Assembly (NCBI GenBank): GCA_028456385.1
Contig: JALNQF010000095.1
Span: forward strand, 1 to 64,000
Direction of reading: 5' to 3'
Source: Ophiosphaerella korrae
Lineage: Eukaryota; Ascomycota; Dothideomycetes; Pleosporales; Phaeosphaeriaceae
Length of the DNA: 64,000 nucleotides
Shown here: one piece after another, positions 20,701-32,368 of the stretch
How positions within the stretch are numbered: position 1 is the first letter of the stretch
Layout: each line of letters begins with the position of its first letter
Translations under genes and position numbers: made by a program
Notes under the pieces: model-generated
The model's database searches: none
What the model was told of the DNA's origin: nothing
Seen by the model: only the letters and a program-made list of their open reading frames with translations

Positions 20701-21828
20701 TCAGTATTTGGTCTGCCAGCCTCGTGCGTGCCTACAAGCTTGAATCCTCCTCAGCATACTCAAGATGAGCTTGCGTATGAGCGCACCTGGTATACGCCGC
20801 CAGCACTCCTTCAAGGCGCTGCAGAAGCCCTCCCACTCCTCTTCAGCTTGTGAGGAGTTATTGTATTGTGGGTAGTGCTTATGCATCATCTTCTTAAGAT
20901 GCCACCAGAGGTGCTCAATTGGATTAAGATCAGGTGAGTAAGGTGGCCAGAATATAGGTGTAATGTGGTGTTGAGCCATCCATCTCATCGTTGCGCGCGA
21001 GGTGTGTATGCGCGCATTATCCTGCATGAAAAGCTGAGACCGCCGCCAGTAAGGTAGTAGACCTCTACGAAGAGCTTTAATGTAACTTTTGCTTGAGTAG
21101 CCACGTCGTCGTGCACGCTCATCTCTCTCCATAATGACGAGTGGACTGCGGCGCGGTCTACCTCGTTCATCCAGCCATATAGATGCCCATACCATCTGCG
21201 CCGGGCGCCGATGAGTATCAACCTCAGTAATCATCTCTGGTTTCCATTTCTCCCACGTAAACCGAAAGCACCACTCGCGGTTGTGGCCAGAGCCCTTCTG
21301 AATAGAGCACTCATCTGAGAACTTTAGTGTACGCGAGTGCCACTGAAAGTGACGGTACTGTCGGCAGAACTGTAGGCGTTTTTGAGCATGGCCGCGATTG
21401 AGTTTTGGACGCTTTTTGCATGGATTTTTGATAAGGCTACATCTTCTAATATAGCGGTATAATGTCTTGTGGCTAGGTGGCTTCGAAGGAGTCCCATCTG
21501 CTGCTACAACCACAGCAGCTTCAGCGAGCTCTGAGTACTCAATCTTTGGCTAAGCACGAACCTTGCGATAGATAAGCTTCTTCTGGCGTAGCGATAGTAT
21601 AGGTGGACGGCCACTGCGAGGTTTATCTTTGACGCTGCCTGTTTCGCGGTATTTTTTTATGATCCGGCTGATAGCTGATGGTGTGCAGCCCAACTGTGGC
21701 GCAACTTCAGAGTGCCCTGCACCAGCTAATACCATCCCAATAATCCTATTGCGCTCGTCTAGATTCAAATTTGGCTTTCTGCGAGCATTTCCATCTATCT
21801 CTCGTCCAAATTGGCGCGGTGTAGCCAT
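20701..21828 (-). pseudogene. Tc1-type transposase with one in-frame amber stop
   Basis: From ATG 21828 the frame encodes an N-terminal helix-turn-helix (LNLDERNRIIGMVLAGAGHS and QLGCTPSAISRIIKKYRETG) and a basic linker (KDKPRSGRPP). After TAG 21552-21550 the same frame continues with a second helical domain and the DDE catalytic core: FSDECSIQKG (first D), FMQDNARIHTS (second D) and PYSPDLNPIEHLWWHLKK (E). There are 34 residues between the second D and the E, the DD34E spacing of Tc1. Total length without the stop would be about 375 residues, normal for Tc1. The single nonsense codon is the only lesion I see, so readthrough or a very recent loss is possible. Confidence 0.88.
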
Positions 21829-21887
21829 AGTTGTAGTGGGTTGAAGTGGTGACGCAGTTTGGAGGTGCACTGTGAGTTAAGCTTGGC

Positions 21888-21912
21888 GTGCTAAACTTTA
21901 GTCCTAGTACAG
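21888..21912 (-). repeat. Right terminal inverted repeat of the Tc1-like element
   Basis: Reverse complement partner of 20573-20597, followed immediately by the TA duplication at 21913-21914. Confidence 0.85.
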
Positions 21913-21914
21913 TA

Positions 21915-23602
21915 TAAATTTATCGACTGCTGTGAATGTTCTCCCAAGATTTCCTTGAAAAAGGGCGCTGCGCACTGTCTCGGTACATAGGTGGAATGAC
22001 ACCTGCCATCCAGATTTGCTTTTTTTTCTCGAACCGAGCCATCGAAAAGACCCGCTGACTTCGGTATAGTCCTGAAATGTCCTGCACACGACTAGCGTAT
22101 GCATCATTCGTCGTTCGCAGAGAAACCTCGCAAGCCTTCCCCACTTAAGAACTGCTATTGACATGACAAAAGGAGTTATAGTTCTCTTAATCTGGTCAAC
22201 GTGGTCACGCATACCTATAGATACATACCTGTGTCGCCGCGAGGCTGTGTAAAATAATTCTTCATGACAACAATATTCCCTTACCTCATCCGTGCTACGA
22301 AACCCTGTCTCGCGGTATATACACATCAAATTGAGCTCTAACTAATCCTCCGATCGTCCCGTTGCGCATAAGCCGAAATTGCTTGTTACAAAAGCGCTCG
22401 GTTGCCATTTGTTTCTCTGGTCCCTTGATTTCATACCCGGTCTGAACGCGATATGTAGATGACTTCCTAGCCACAGCAGGCTTATTCGAATTGATACTTG
22501 GGTAGGCTTAGAACTATCCCACGCCAACACAACCGTTCACCTACCGCAGCGAGTCAGGTCCATAAACCCTAATCACTCGACCAAGGCGTGATTAGACAAT
22601 CCCGCGCGAACCTGTCGAAGTCGACCTGCGCTAGTCACAATCTGCGATCTGTAATCTGCAATATATAACCCGCAATTTCGGTGAGTTGCTGTATGGCATT
22701 ATCCATGCTTGGCTGTGGCACGTCTCACCATCTGGATCGTCGGGCGCCATGGTGGAAATTTGCGTGCTTAGCTTGACGCAGATTTTTTCTGTGCAAATCA
22801 TAGGGATTGTAATTGTGTGGCAGTTTTTGATCGAGGATAGACAATGGTTCTAGAGGGTTGGTGAATTCATGTAAGTGTGTCACATGGTTGAGGTGGAGTG
22901 TACTCTATAGGCTACTTGAGAGTGGTTAAAGTGGCACGTTGACTTGTATACTACGCATGGTAAGGGGCTATGCTACTGCTATCCTAACAACGGGATGTTT
23001 GCAACTGTAAAGCGGCGTGAAAACAAGCTTCGCCATGCGATGGTCGCCGAGGGAAGTGGTGCACTCGCTGAAGTTCTTACGGGCCGGGTTTAAGTATTTA
23101 GTAGCATAAGAGGCTATTCCTAAGTGCGTAAAGGGCATCGATTGTATCGTTTTTGAGGATGCTCTGGATACGATGGTCACGCGTGATGAGATTTGGTCGA
23201 TCCGAGCTTGAGTGAAGTCAGTATGTTTGTGTTTTGCACAAGTCGTAAGGACTCGTTCTAACAAAATAATCATAATCATTTTCTCGTCTTTCTGATTTAC
23301 ACCGGAAGTACAGATTGGCTTGCTTGCAGTATGTCCGCCGACGATTCCGTCTCCTTTAAAGGGTCAAGTTCCTCAATTTATTCAGAGACTAGCGAAATTC
23401 CAATTCAGCTTCTTCGCCATCCCTAAGAATAGCGACCGGGCAATTCTTAGGCAAAAATAGGTCCTACCTTCTTCATAGAGAGTGCAAAGGAGAAGAAATG
23501 AAGTCTGGAATCTACCAAAAATGATGTCGGTCTTTCGTTTGTTGATATCATGTCGCATGGATTGACTCCTTCTATATGAATTCCAGAATTGAATTTGGAA
23601 CT
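21915..23602. other. Intergenic, 1.7 kb
   Basis: There are several short frames, the longest 141 codons on the minus strand at 21904-22329 and overlapping the transposon end. None has a domain or conserved motif. No repeats or RNA genes are recognised. Confidence 0.55.
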
Positions 23603-26600
23603 CTAGTCTATTTTCATAAAGGGTAGCCAGTCAAAATCCTCCTCAGACATCAGCAATCTTTGTGCACTTGAATTAGGCATGCTGGAGATTTCTCCATCGC
23701 CATTCTGTTACTAGTATGTTAGACTTCATCATACTGTGACAAGCGCTAAGTAAATAACTTACGATAGTCTTGATAGACTTAGCAGATCGCGTGATGATGC
23801 TTGCAGACTGCCGAATTAGCGGGTCGTCCCATGTGTACGAATCTTGGGAATCGTTCATCAGCACCACTCGAATAGAGTCCTGGTTCGTCTGCCTATCATC
23901 AAGCACACTAACTGCCGTCTTGGAACCCATGTCCTTCGGAAGATAGAGCAGGGATTCTGATGTGTCATTTACCGCAGAGAGGCGTTTCAACAGGATATTA
24001 TTGCCGCCATGCCGGCGTATGATAGCCAGCTCCGGAATCCCATTGGGTGCAGTGAAGGCAAGCTCATTCGTGGATAGCACAGGTTGACGCGGATTATACG
24101 CTGAGATCAAGCGCATTGAAGTGCTTTGAATGACATGCGTGTAGCTTTCTTCGCTAGCGTCCATCATGTCCACATCCACGTCCACGCTCATGTCCACCTC
24201 AACGTCAAGTGATTGGGCATCGTCTTGCAGATCTGGTGTTCGTACTGGCACTGGTACGGCATTATGGAGATACTGCTCCAGTTCAACAATCCTAGGATTG
24301 TTGAAGACAGGGTGATCGCCGAACAAGTAGCGTCCACATGCTGATATATGTAGGTTGTGAAGACCAGTGGCATAAATCATTGTTGTCTTTCGATGGCTAA
24401 AACGCGCTTCACAAGGTTAGGCCATATCTTAGACATAATTGTACAACCATACCTTTAGCTGATCCACCAAAATTCCACACCGACACCTCAGTCGGGGAGT
24501 CCGTGGTGTGCTCAAAAAGAGCAATTTGAAGGAATTGTGGATTGAAAGTCAGTGTTCCACTGCGTGTGAAGTCACTATAAATGTTGGTAAGCATCGCATC
24601 TTTCTCCCAAGTTCGGATTCTGGCAGCAGACGGAGACAAATCTGTGCGCTGACATTTCCAGATGACGATATCCCATCTTCCCAGAGCAGATTCATTCATA
24701 TCTCGCTGGCGTTCAAGGTGAGCAATATACTGCCCACAAGGTGAGAACATAAATTTGTAGTACTTTGGATTGCATGCATGATGTGAGGAACTCTTCATAG
24801 AAGCCTTCGCAGGAGGGACTTCTACCTTGATTGTCTCTGGGTTGGAGGATCTCATCCTGGAGAATTTTGGAAAAAGTCTACGCCGCTTCCCAAGCACCTG
24901 CGTGGGGATGGTCGGAGCCATGAGCTTCTCGCTCAGCATTCTTTTTGTTCTCTGATCCTGAATAGCGTCGTCATATCGGGAAAAGCCGCGACTGGGGAGA
25001 TCCTGGACGAATAGCTTGCTTAGCCTCTGCTGCTGAAGAGAATCATCATGTTTAATCCAGTACAGTGTATGAAGGATTGAGATACTGCGGAGGTTTGGTG
25101 CAAAAGCAACGGGAAATCTAAACTTGGTGCCCTCGGCTGTTCTCTCCACTTCGCGTAAGTCTTCAGGATCAAGGGGGATGGAAAATTGGTTTGTGATTGG
25201 GAAGCCATCTTTGAGCTCTAGAATTTGGTAAGTAGTCACAGCATCGCGGAGGTCGACTGGACTAGTGTCGTGGTTGCAAATACACTCCTTGCACTCACGG
25301 ATACATGGCTTGGGATATTTTGGCTCTCTGTCGGACTGTCAGTTTCCTGGAATTGTATAAAGAAGAGGGAAATGACACCTACCTAGACGCGAGGGGCTTT
25401 GAAAGTCTGACAACGCCAATATATTTACCACATGATGATAACTTGGAGACCTTGATGATCGTTTCATCGAGAATCTCATCTGTCCCATCGCTAGTAACCA
25501 CCGTTATGTTGGCTTCTCCATTGTGTGCCCATGAAACAGGCCCAAGGAAGACTGAAATGCTGGGTCCCCAAATTTCATACGGGCGTACAAGTAACAAGTG
25601 GCTCCAGTGTTCGTTAAGCCTCTTCAAATCTTCTGAGAGCGCGCGAATTGTGTCGAGCGACTGGAAAATTCTCCACTCCATGGTACCCTTTTCAGCAGAG
25701 ATCTTGTTCTGCGCTACTCGTTGCTCTAACTCCAGCCACAATAGTTCAAGGGACGCTGGGAAGTGATATGTCCAGCAAAGCTCGATCCAAGCTGAAACAG
25801 AGGCTTTCCGTGAGATAAAAGATCCTAGTTGTTGAAGTAGATAATAGCATGCCAAAAAGAGCTCTCGCGGAGCACCTGGCATAAGCCGAAGTGCAGAAAC
25901 TGCATGGCCAACCCAGTGGCGAGCTGAGTAACTTGCGAGCGGGAACTGCTGGCCGATATCCTCCCGATTTGCAGCGGTCTCGTGTGACCCGCTGAGGGGG
26001 CCTTGCGGAACGTGATGAATAAGGTATGATAAACATACCACTCCGAACTGGAGTGAACCAGCTTTCTTGTCTACCCTGAATGAACTCTTCGGATCAATTG
26101 CCTCTCCAGATTCCAAGAAAGCACGAAAAGACAAGTGTGAGAATAAAACAGCCGAGTCTGTTACCTCGATCAGGGAGCCACAGAGCTTTTTCAGTGTCTC
26201 TGAGAAATCTGGGATTAGGTCCGTCCTTTCAAGCTTATGCCCAGGCTTAGTCGAGACTAGTATGTTCAGTTGATCAACCGACAGAGGCTCTCTTGCCAGG
26301 ACCAGGAATTGTAGTACTTTCATAAGAAGATTTCGATCCTCAAAGAAAAGGACTTGGTACTGGTGAACTATACCTGCAAAGAGGCCGTGTAGTGATTGTA
26401 GTTGGCCGAGATTCTCAATCACTTTAAGCCTTTCTGAAAGGCCTAGTGATGGGCTGCGCACGTATGATATGATTAAATTAGCCCATAGAAACCTAGATTC
26501 CGCACGAGAACTCAGCGTATCCGCGATGTAGTCCGCATGGAGGTCCTCCGAAAGATGCCCAGCGAGCTGCAATGCCTGGGTTTCTTCGCGCAAGTACTTC

Positions 26601-29289
26601 CAAATATCCCGACTATTTTTTCCGTAAAGCGAGTGGCGCTGGACATATCGGGTTTGTTTTGAGGGTATTGTGATTGAAGGTCGTGCGAGGCATAGGCATT
26701 TGAAGTGTTGACTACCACAAGCTAGGCCAAGGAAGGGCCACATCGCTTCAAAGTCCTGAGATTCATCAATGCCATCTAGTATGAGCGTGAATGATGATAA
26801 CCTGCGCACAGCAAGTCGAATAAGTTCAGTCAAGTCTTCAAATGTCGCCGCAGCCTGATTACTATCAGCTGTAAACAATGACATGGACAATATGTCAACC
26901 ATTCCAAATTCGGCTTGCAGCGCTTCGATAACTTGCAAGGCTATACCGCGAAGCGCGTCCTCGCAGCTCTGTTTTCCTGACAGCTGAGCGTTGAAATAGA
27001 AATAGGCTACGGCGTTACGTGTAAGCCCATGTCTCACATTCAGGGCCCTTGTTGCAGACTCTTGCAAGTCATCGATTATGATGGTAGATAGCACAGTCTT
27101 TCCAAACCCTGGAGGACCTACACATACAGGGATTAACGAGTGAACTGTTTTCAGGAGTCTGAGAGCGCTTACCTTCCAGCCATAAGACAGGTTTAAAGGG
27201 TTTGCCTGTAGTATTCTCACACTTCCGCTGTGGCGAGACTGAGCTCTGCAGCACAGTCTTCCAAGCGACATAAGTTGAATCGGTATGGATCCAATCGCCA
27301 GTACTCACACTTCTAGCATCTCGAGCTTTGCGGTAATCGGACTTGCAATCAGGAGACTGAATCCACTTTCGCACGTTCTCGTAGAATATACCTTACAGCA
27401 TGATCAAAAACTGCAATAAAGTCGGGGTGGAAGTTTTACCGTCTTGAATGCTTCTGTCCCTCTGTAACATTCGTCTTGCATCAGTATCCTGGAAATAATC
27501 ATCTCTCTCAAGTAGGGCTTTCATCACGCGTCCGATGAAAGGTTGCAAATCATCGTGTTTCCCAGTGCGTAGGCTAATGTCTAGAAGTCTTTTATGCTCC
27601 GCGGTCCTTTCAAGCAGGTCTCCGAAGGCCTCTGTAAACGGAATAAATGTGAGGCTTTGTACAGGATCAGCCTCCGAGCTTGCAACTGACGAATATTAGT
27701 GTCGACATAGGAACTAGGAGTTATAAGTAAGGATTTACCCTCAAAAGATGTTTGAAACATTGTGCAAGCGTCCTGGCAGAATTGTAGTATGTCAGCATAG
27801 ATGATTGCTAGGACTTTGCACAGATCAGTCTTAACAGCTTCTGGACAATCATTCCGAAGTCGTAACACATGATCATGATAGCTCGGTAACTGGCCCTTCA
27901 GCCGTTCGAACATGGTGGCTAACTTTCTAAATATATTCACAAAGTCCTTGCATCGCTTCCAATATTGTCAGCTATCTTACCCGCTAGAAAGAAGTCAACA
28001 AAACTTACCACGAACGCTAGCCTAATCGCACCCCATAGAATCCGAGGCCATTCAGGATCGATTTCCATTGCCAATTTGACAACGTCGAAGAAGTGCTTCC
28101 AGCGTAAGGAGAACGCGTTAATAGATTTGCACGCGATCAGCAGTTGGTAGGAATGCGTGGCATTCTTACAATGGCTTTGAATGTCCTCCATCATTTCTTC
28201 GGGACTTCCATAGGTCTCAAAGGCCGGCCATTTTTCCCAAAGCACATTATTCAAGAATGATACGTACGCATCTTGAAAGATTGATCCAGCATTGGCGCCC
28301 TGTGCGAGCCCTCGGGGAAGAGCACGTGCTCGATGCCAATGATTTAAAACAATTTGTGAATAAGGGTCTCTGCGCAACTTGTATGGGTACGTGAGTGCTT
28401 GTGGTGATCCAAGTACTGCGAGTAGGTACGCTTTCATGCGCTCAGTTGCCCCGGGGTCCTTCTGTTCCGTAGGTCTCTTGGACTTGTGCTTTGTCGGTTT
28501 TGTACTCTCCTCCGACTCATTCTTGGAATAAATATTCCCGCCGAGCACCTTTTCACTGAGAGATTCCTCCACAAGTTTATCCAGTCGCTTCATTGCATTG
28601 GCCTCGCCTTCGCCGTAGATTAAAGGCATGAACACATCGAAAATTCCTAAGAGACAATAGGCAATGTCTTCCTCTTCAGTGGTTTCCCGGTGATTGGCCC
28701 AAGTAAAACGCTCGTCGATGCTGAATTCGCCAAGGGGTCGTCCTCGAAGAGCATCCACCGGGATGCCGGTGATTCCAGTGATAGCCCTCTCCAGAGAAAC
28801 CTTATCTCCGATAAATTGGCCCTCTAGAGAGAAAAATTCCACAGATTCTGGAGCAATAAGTTCTTGTAGGGTCCATCCCCGCGTGAACCACCGACTTTTC
28901 CGAAAAGCTTCCATGCAGGCACTTTCATTAAATGTCTCCTTTCCCCACTCAGGTACCGATACATCTGCGAGGTAGACATAGCACTTTGACGCGTTGCGGT
29001 ACCACCGAAACATGCTGTTGATAGACCTGGTTAACTCCGGGGGGTTGCTTTTGTCGATAGAGCATGTGTCTACCCAGAAATACTTTAATCCATCCTTAGC
29101 AGCCTGCTGTCCACAAAAAGATATCTTCTCAAAGCCAGCAAGGCTAGCACATGTGCCGTAAGTAAGATCTTGAAAGGTCACCTCTTCCCTGCCCCACATA
29201 TGCGAAAGGATAGCATACGGAGGCAGCTTCTGCCTTTCAAAATCAGTGAAAGCGAGTGTACCATTGCCCTGAAAGTAGAGGAGCCGCAT
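23603..29289 (-). CDS. HET-DUF7708-NACHT NLR-like protein with C-terminal propeller
   Basis: Eight exons, 29289-28009, 27946-27739, 27685-27440, 27391-27173, 27117-25383, 25327-24453, 24406-23763 and 23704-23603, with introns of 46-62 nt, give 1769 residues. Domain order: HET (residues 1-230; LPPYAILSHMWG, WVDTCSIDKSNPPEL, RGWTLQELIAP), a helical DUF7708-like region (about 280-590; LVLNHW-type helices, IFRKLATMFERLKGQLP, GDLLERTAEHKRLLDIS), and NACHT with Walker A GPPGFGKT at G652-T659 and Walker B LILDGIDES. A winged-helix segment (LVLAREPLSVDQLNIL) follows, then a degenerate WD40-like region from about 1180 (FSPCGQYIAHLERQ, LHISACGRYLFGD). HET-NACHT-WD proteins such as Podospora HET-E/HET-D trigger death after non-self recognition. 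The propeller here is not made of near-identical repeats. Function is inferred from architecture. Confidence 0.88.
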
Positions 29290-29611
29290 GTGTACTACTG
29301 TAGGGTGGAGTGTAGGTCTTCAGGGGATCCAGGGCAGCTAAAGCCAGTAGTTGAACGAGCAGTCCAACTTGAGCGACGAGTGTCCAATGCCTATAAGCTT
29401 AAGCGCTCACTTCAACACGGTAAACGATTAATTGGAACCAGAACAATGCTTGAGGAATAACGTAGCACTTGGAAAGAAGGAGAGATTGATCAAACGAGCA
29501 TGTCAAAATGTTGGATGTGTTATTACGTGATGCGCGTAGGCAGCAGCCACCAGGCTGAGCCTCGGTTGCGGGGAGGCAGTGCCCTAGGAAAGACTGAGGC
29601 TTTGACTAATA
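29290..29611. other. Promoter side of the NLR gene
   Basis: This is the 5' flank of the NLR gene. A 96-codon plus-strand frame runs antisense across the gene start and is not supported. Confidence 0.5.
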
Positions 29612-29880
29612 TCAGTTGAAGGGACACGGTAATTTGGTATCAAATGTGCAAATATTCAGAAATCGCTCATTTGGATAAGGCTTAATACACTTCCTCTTAG
29701 ATGGTTTTGCAAGCTCATTGAGCTGCTGCTGCAGTCGTTTGCTACTAGCTAGTAGCTTAGCTGCTCGTGTATTAGCTGCCACAATTGACTTGCTTACTTT
29801 GCTAAGCACAAGGCGAGTACTATGCGACAGCTTTTTAGAGTGCTCAGGTAGTTTTGGGGCTTTATATACGTCGTAAGGCT
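29612..29880 (-). pseudogene. C-terminal remnant of a pogo/Fot-type transposase (tentative)
   Basis: The frame reads KAPKLPEHSKKLSHS, VLSKVSKSIVAANTRAAKLL, a Gln/Leu helix (KRLQQQLNEL), then a basic KPSKRKCIKPYPNERFLNI. A helical KLL...RLxxxLxEL followed by KRK and an NxxFxNI-like segment is how many fungal pogo-type transposases end. Nothing of the DDE core remains upstream. Identification is by pattern only. Confidence 0.35.
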
Positions 29881-30147
29881 TTTAAGGTATTACAAAAACT
29901 GCTCCATCTATATATACTAGCAGCAGTAGCAGCAGTAGTAGCAGCAGTTATAGTTAATATATTTAACACTCTTTTTTATATTACTTTTAACAAGTTCTTT
30001 TAAGATTTCATAGAAACTACGTAATAAAATTAACTATTATACTTATTTTAATACTAAAGGTTGTGTTAATTTTGAAGATTATTCATATTAGTAATGTTAA
30101 ACCGAGTCACTTAAGGCTAGGCCAAGTCACTGGTGAATGGGGGGCGT
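29881..30147. other. AT-rich segment with AGCAGT repeats
   Basis: AGCAGTAGC-type repeats at 29915-29950 are followed by AT-rich sequence. No gene is seen. Confidence 0.5.
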
Positions 30148-30299
30148 TGTAGTAGCAGCACAAGGGGTTTGAGTACAGCAAGGGGTGTATTGATAGATAG
30201 AGTAATCGCTGGCTGTCCAACGATTTCTCCAAAGGGCTTATATACCCCTCCCTAGGGCTGGCCGCCCTAGACTAGCCCGAGACAGGGTGGTTTCTAACA
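30148..30299 (+). repeat. LTR-like remnant (TGTAG...CTAACA), possible
   Basis: The 152-bp block begins TGTAGTAGC and ends TTTCTAACA, the TG...CA form of LTRs. A TATA-like CTTATATACCCC lies inside it, and a purine-rich GAATGGGGGGCG, like a polypurine tract, lies immediately before it. No matching 5-bp target duplication or internal retrotransposon sequence is found. Confidence 0.35.
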
Positions 30300-30517
30300 A
30301 GTAATTGTTAGGACACAGCTCTACTCCATTGCGGCAAACAACCAAAAAGGTGAGAATAATCAACGATGTTGATTATCGAAAGTAGAACAGTATATATTGC
30401 CTAAGGGCCCTCTCGGCCCTTCGGCTTGCGCGCTCGCGCAGCTCCGGCCTAGTTCGTAGCCTGACGGTAATTATTTATTTTTATTACTTTTTACAAAAAT
30501 TTTATCTTTTTAATACT
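30300..30517. other. AT-rich segment with a GC-rich hairpin-like core
   Basis: A GC-rich block at about 30405-30455 contains GCGCGCTCGCGC, nearly self-complementary, in otherwise AT-rich DNA. It resembles the inner part of a dispersed repeat. No gene is seen. Confidence 0.4.
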
Positions 30518-31819
30518 TTACTCTCTATTCCTATTTAATTTAGAACTGGATTCTATCTCTAAATTTATACTACTGATATCTCCCGAACGTTCGCTATTAT
30601 TTGAACTACTATCTGTATCACTATCTGTATCTATACCACCAATAATATCTAATTTCAATCCTACTGACTTACAGGCATTCTTGATTTCCTTGGGAATCTC
30701 ATGGTCTCCTTCAACTACAATCATGGTTTTCCAGTTTTGAGCAATAATATTCTTGCTCTCAATGGCGACAACAAAAAGGTCCGTCACTTCGCTGTCGGTG
30801 CCCAAATCATTGAAAAACTCCAATACTTCCATTTCGGGTGGAAAGCCCACTGAGTGAAGGCGTGGTTTCTTTGACGACTTTGCGAAAAGTTGGTGGTCCC
30901 AGTTAAGCCGCAATGTTTTGAGTGCACCGAATTCTCGGAGTCGTAGGGTCTTGCGATTATATAGTGTTGGTGAGTCAAATGTAATACTCTTAAGAAACTC
31001 GGCCTGGGACTTCAAGGCAACGATGTAATCATTGAGGCTGTCGGAGCTCTCCTCCAGCTCTGGCTCTGGCTCTTCTGTTTGTGTCATGACGAACTCCTCG
31101 AGTGCTTCGGGAAACTCGATGATATCTGACAGCGCATCATCATTTATGTCGCATTCAACAAAGTGCAAGCTCTTCAAGGCGGTCACATGTGGCCGTTCGA
31201 TAAAGTCGAACCCTCGCTCGTCAAGTTTTGCTCTTCTTATGACTAAATTCTCGAGAGTTGGATGGGCAAAAATGTGTATGTTCTCCCTCAGATCCCAGTA
31301 CGCGTTGTTGGCGCATTGGTAAAATAAAGAGCAGGTTTTGAGGCATGCGAGATCAAAAGGACCATTGAATAAAGTCCCAATGCCATGCAACAACACGTCT
31401 GGGACGGATATGTCCAGTTTTTCCAGGTTAGACATGATGGACAATGTACGTGAGAGGCCATCGACGCGTTTGGGATCAATATAAGAATTATGAACAGGCG
31501 CATCGAGAGCCAGATGTGACAGCTCAGACGAGGGGTATGACAGTTTGATCTCGTGGATGGCTGAGCCACGTCGTGGCCGACGGCTCAGCGACTCGCTGAA
31601 TGTGAGATGTAGCTCTGGAGTTTCGAACAAGATGCTCTTGTAGAGAACAGCATCGCTGAGCTTGTGGTACTTCGTGTTCAAGCGCGAGACGTTGCACAAA
31701 CTCTTTCTAGACGCTCGTCCAACCTTTTCAAAAATACGCAATAGGAGCTCATCAGGCAATACAGCTAATTGGTCGTGTCGAGAGCTGGTGGCGACATCGA
31801 TGTTGGAAGCGGGCGGCAT
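30518..31819 (-). CDS. F-box protein with leucine-rich-repeat-like body
   Basis: This is an intronless 433-residue frame. An F-box occupies about residues 17-60 (LAVLPDELLLRIFEKVGRAS, LNTKYHKLSDAVLYKSI). Irregular leucine-rich segments follow (LSIMSNLEKLDISVPD, ALKSLHFVECDINDDALSDI, GALKTLRLNWDHQLF), so it is probably an FBXL-type SCF substrate adaptor that binds Skp1. The last about 60 residues are Ser/Asp/Asn-rich and encoded by AT-rich codons unlike the rest of the gene. The coding end therefore may have been extended into the neighbouring repeat-derived DNA. It is divergent from the dihydroorotate dehydrogenase gene, 549 bp away. Confidence 0.8.
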   Translation of the reverse strand: MPPASNIDVATSSRHDQLAVLPDELLLRIFEKVGRASRKSLCNVSRLNTKYHKLSDAVLYKSILFETPELHLTFSESLSRRPRRGSAIHEIKLSYPSSELSHLALDAPVHNSYIDPKRVDGLSRTLSIMSNLEKLDISVPDVLLHGIGTLFNGPFDLACLKTCSLFYQCANNAYWDLRENIHIFAHPTLENLVIRRAKLDERGFDFIERPHVTALKSLHFVECDINDDALSDIIEFPEALEEFVMTQTEEPEPELEESSDSLNDYIVALKSQAEFLKSITFDSPTLYNRKTLRLREFGALKTLRLNWDHQLFAKSSKKPRLHSVGFPPEMEVLEFFNDLGTDSEVTDLFVVAIESKNIIAQNWKTMIVVEGDHEIPKEIKNACKSVGLKLDIIGGIDTDSDTDSSSNNSERSGDISSINLEIESSSKLNRNRE

Positions 31820-32368
31820 TCTTCGACGCTGTGTGCAAGATCCAGAATGGTCACGCCTGTCCTCAGCGAACGGCGATCAGGTGGGGAAAGACGGAGCTGC
31901 GGGGAGCAGTGTGGGGGCAGGGTCGCGGTGTGTGGCAAGCTACGGCAATGAATGCTGGGACGAAGATATGTGGCAAGATAAGATGGCTGGTGGCCAAATA
32001 AAGCAATTTGATATAGACGCGTAGCTGCAAAAAGTACCTTGGAGATGAAGAAGCTTGGCTTGTGAAACTCGCCTTATCGTACCAAGGGCAATGCAGGATG
32101 TATGTGTGCACGGCCACCGCTGCAAGCGAGGGTCCGTCTCAGGTCTAGGCCGTGTGGCTGTGTGGCTGGGGCCGTCTGCCTAGTCTCAGAGGAGGGGGAT
32201 AATTGTAACACACATAATGGCCGCAGAGCCCCGACGCCCTGCCGGCGTCTCCCCGGCGCTACCCTAGGGCAAAGCACTTAATCTATACCCTTCACCCACC
32301 TTACTATTGCTACTCCAGCTCGCTGCTACAACCATCTTCTGCATTGGCTATCTACAAAGCTTGCTGAA
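31820..32368. other. Divergent promoter region (F-box gene / DHODH gene)
   Basis: A 549-bp gap between the start codons of two oppositely oriented genes. It contains no supported open frame. Confidence 0.6.

Larger units (their letters stand above)
20573..21912 (-). mobile_element. Tc1/mariner-type DNA transposon, 1340 bp
   Basis: The element has imperfect terminal inverted repeats of about 25 nt. The left end starts CAGTGACTGGAC and the right end (complement) starts CTGTACTAGGAC; both share the inner AAGTTTAGCAC. It is flanked on each side by the dinucleotide TA (20571-20572 and 21913-21914), the expected target-site duplication. It carries one transposase frame on the minus strand with a single internal stop. 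Seven of 25 TIR positions differ, so it is not a fresh insertion. Confidence 0.9.

Noticed and set aside
21904..22329. 141-codon minus-strand open frame
   Set aside because: It runs into the end of the Tc1-type element and shows no recognisable domain.
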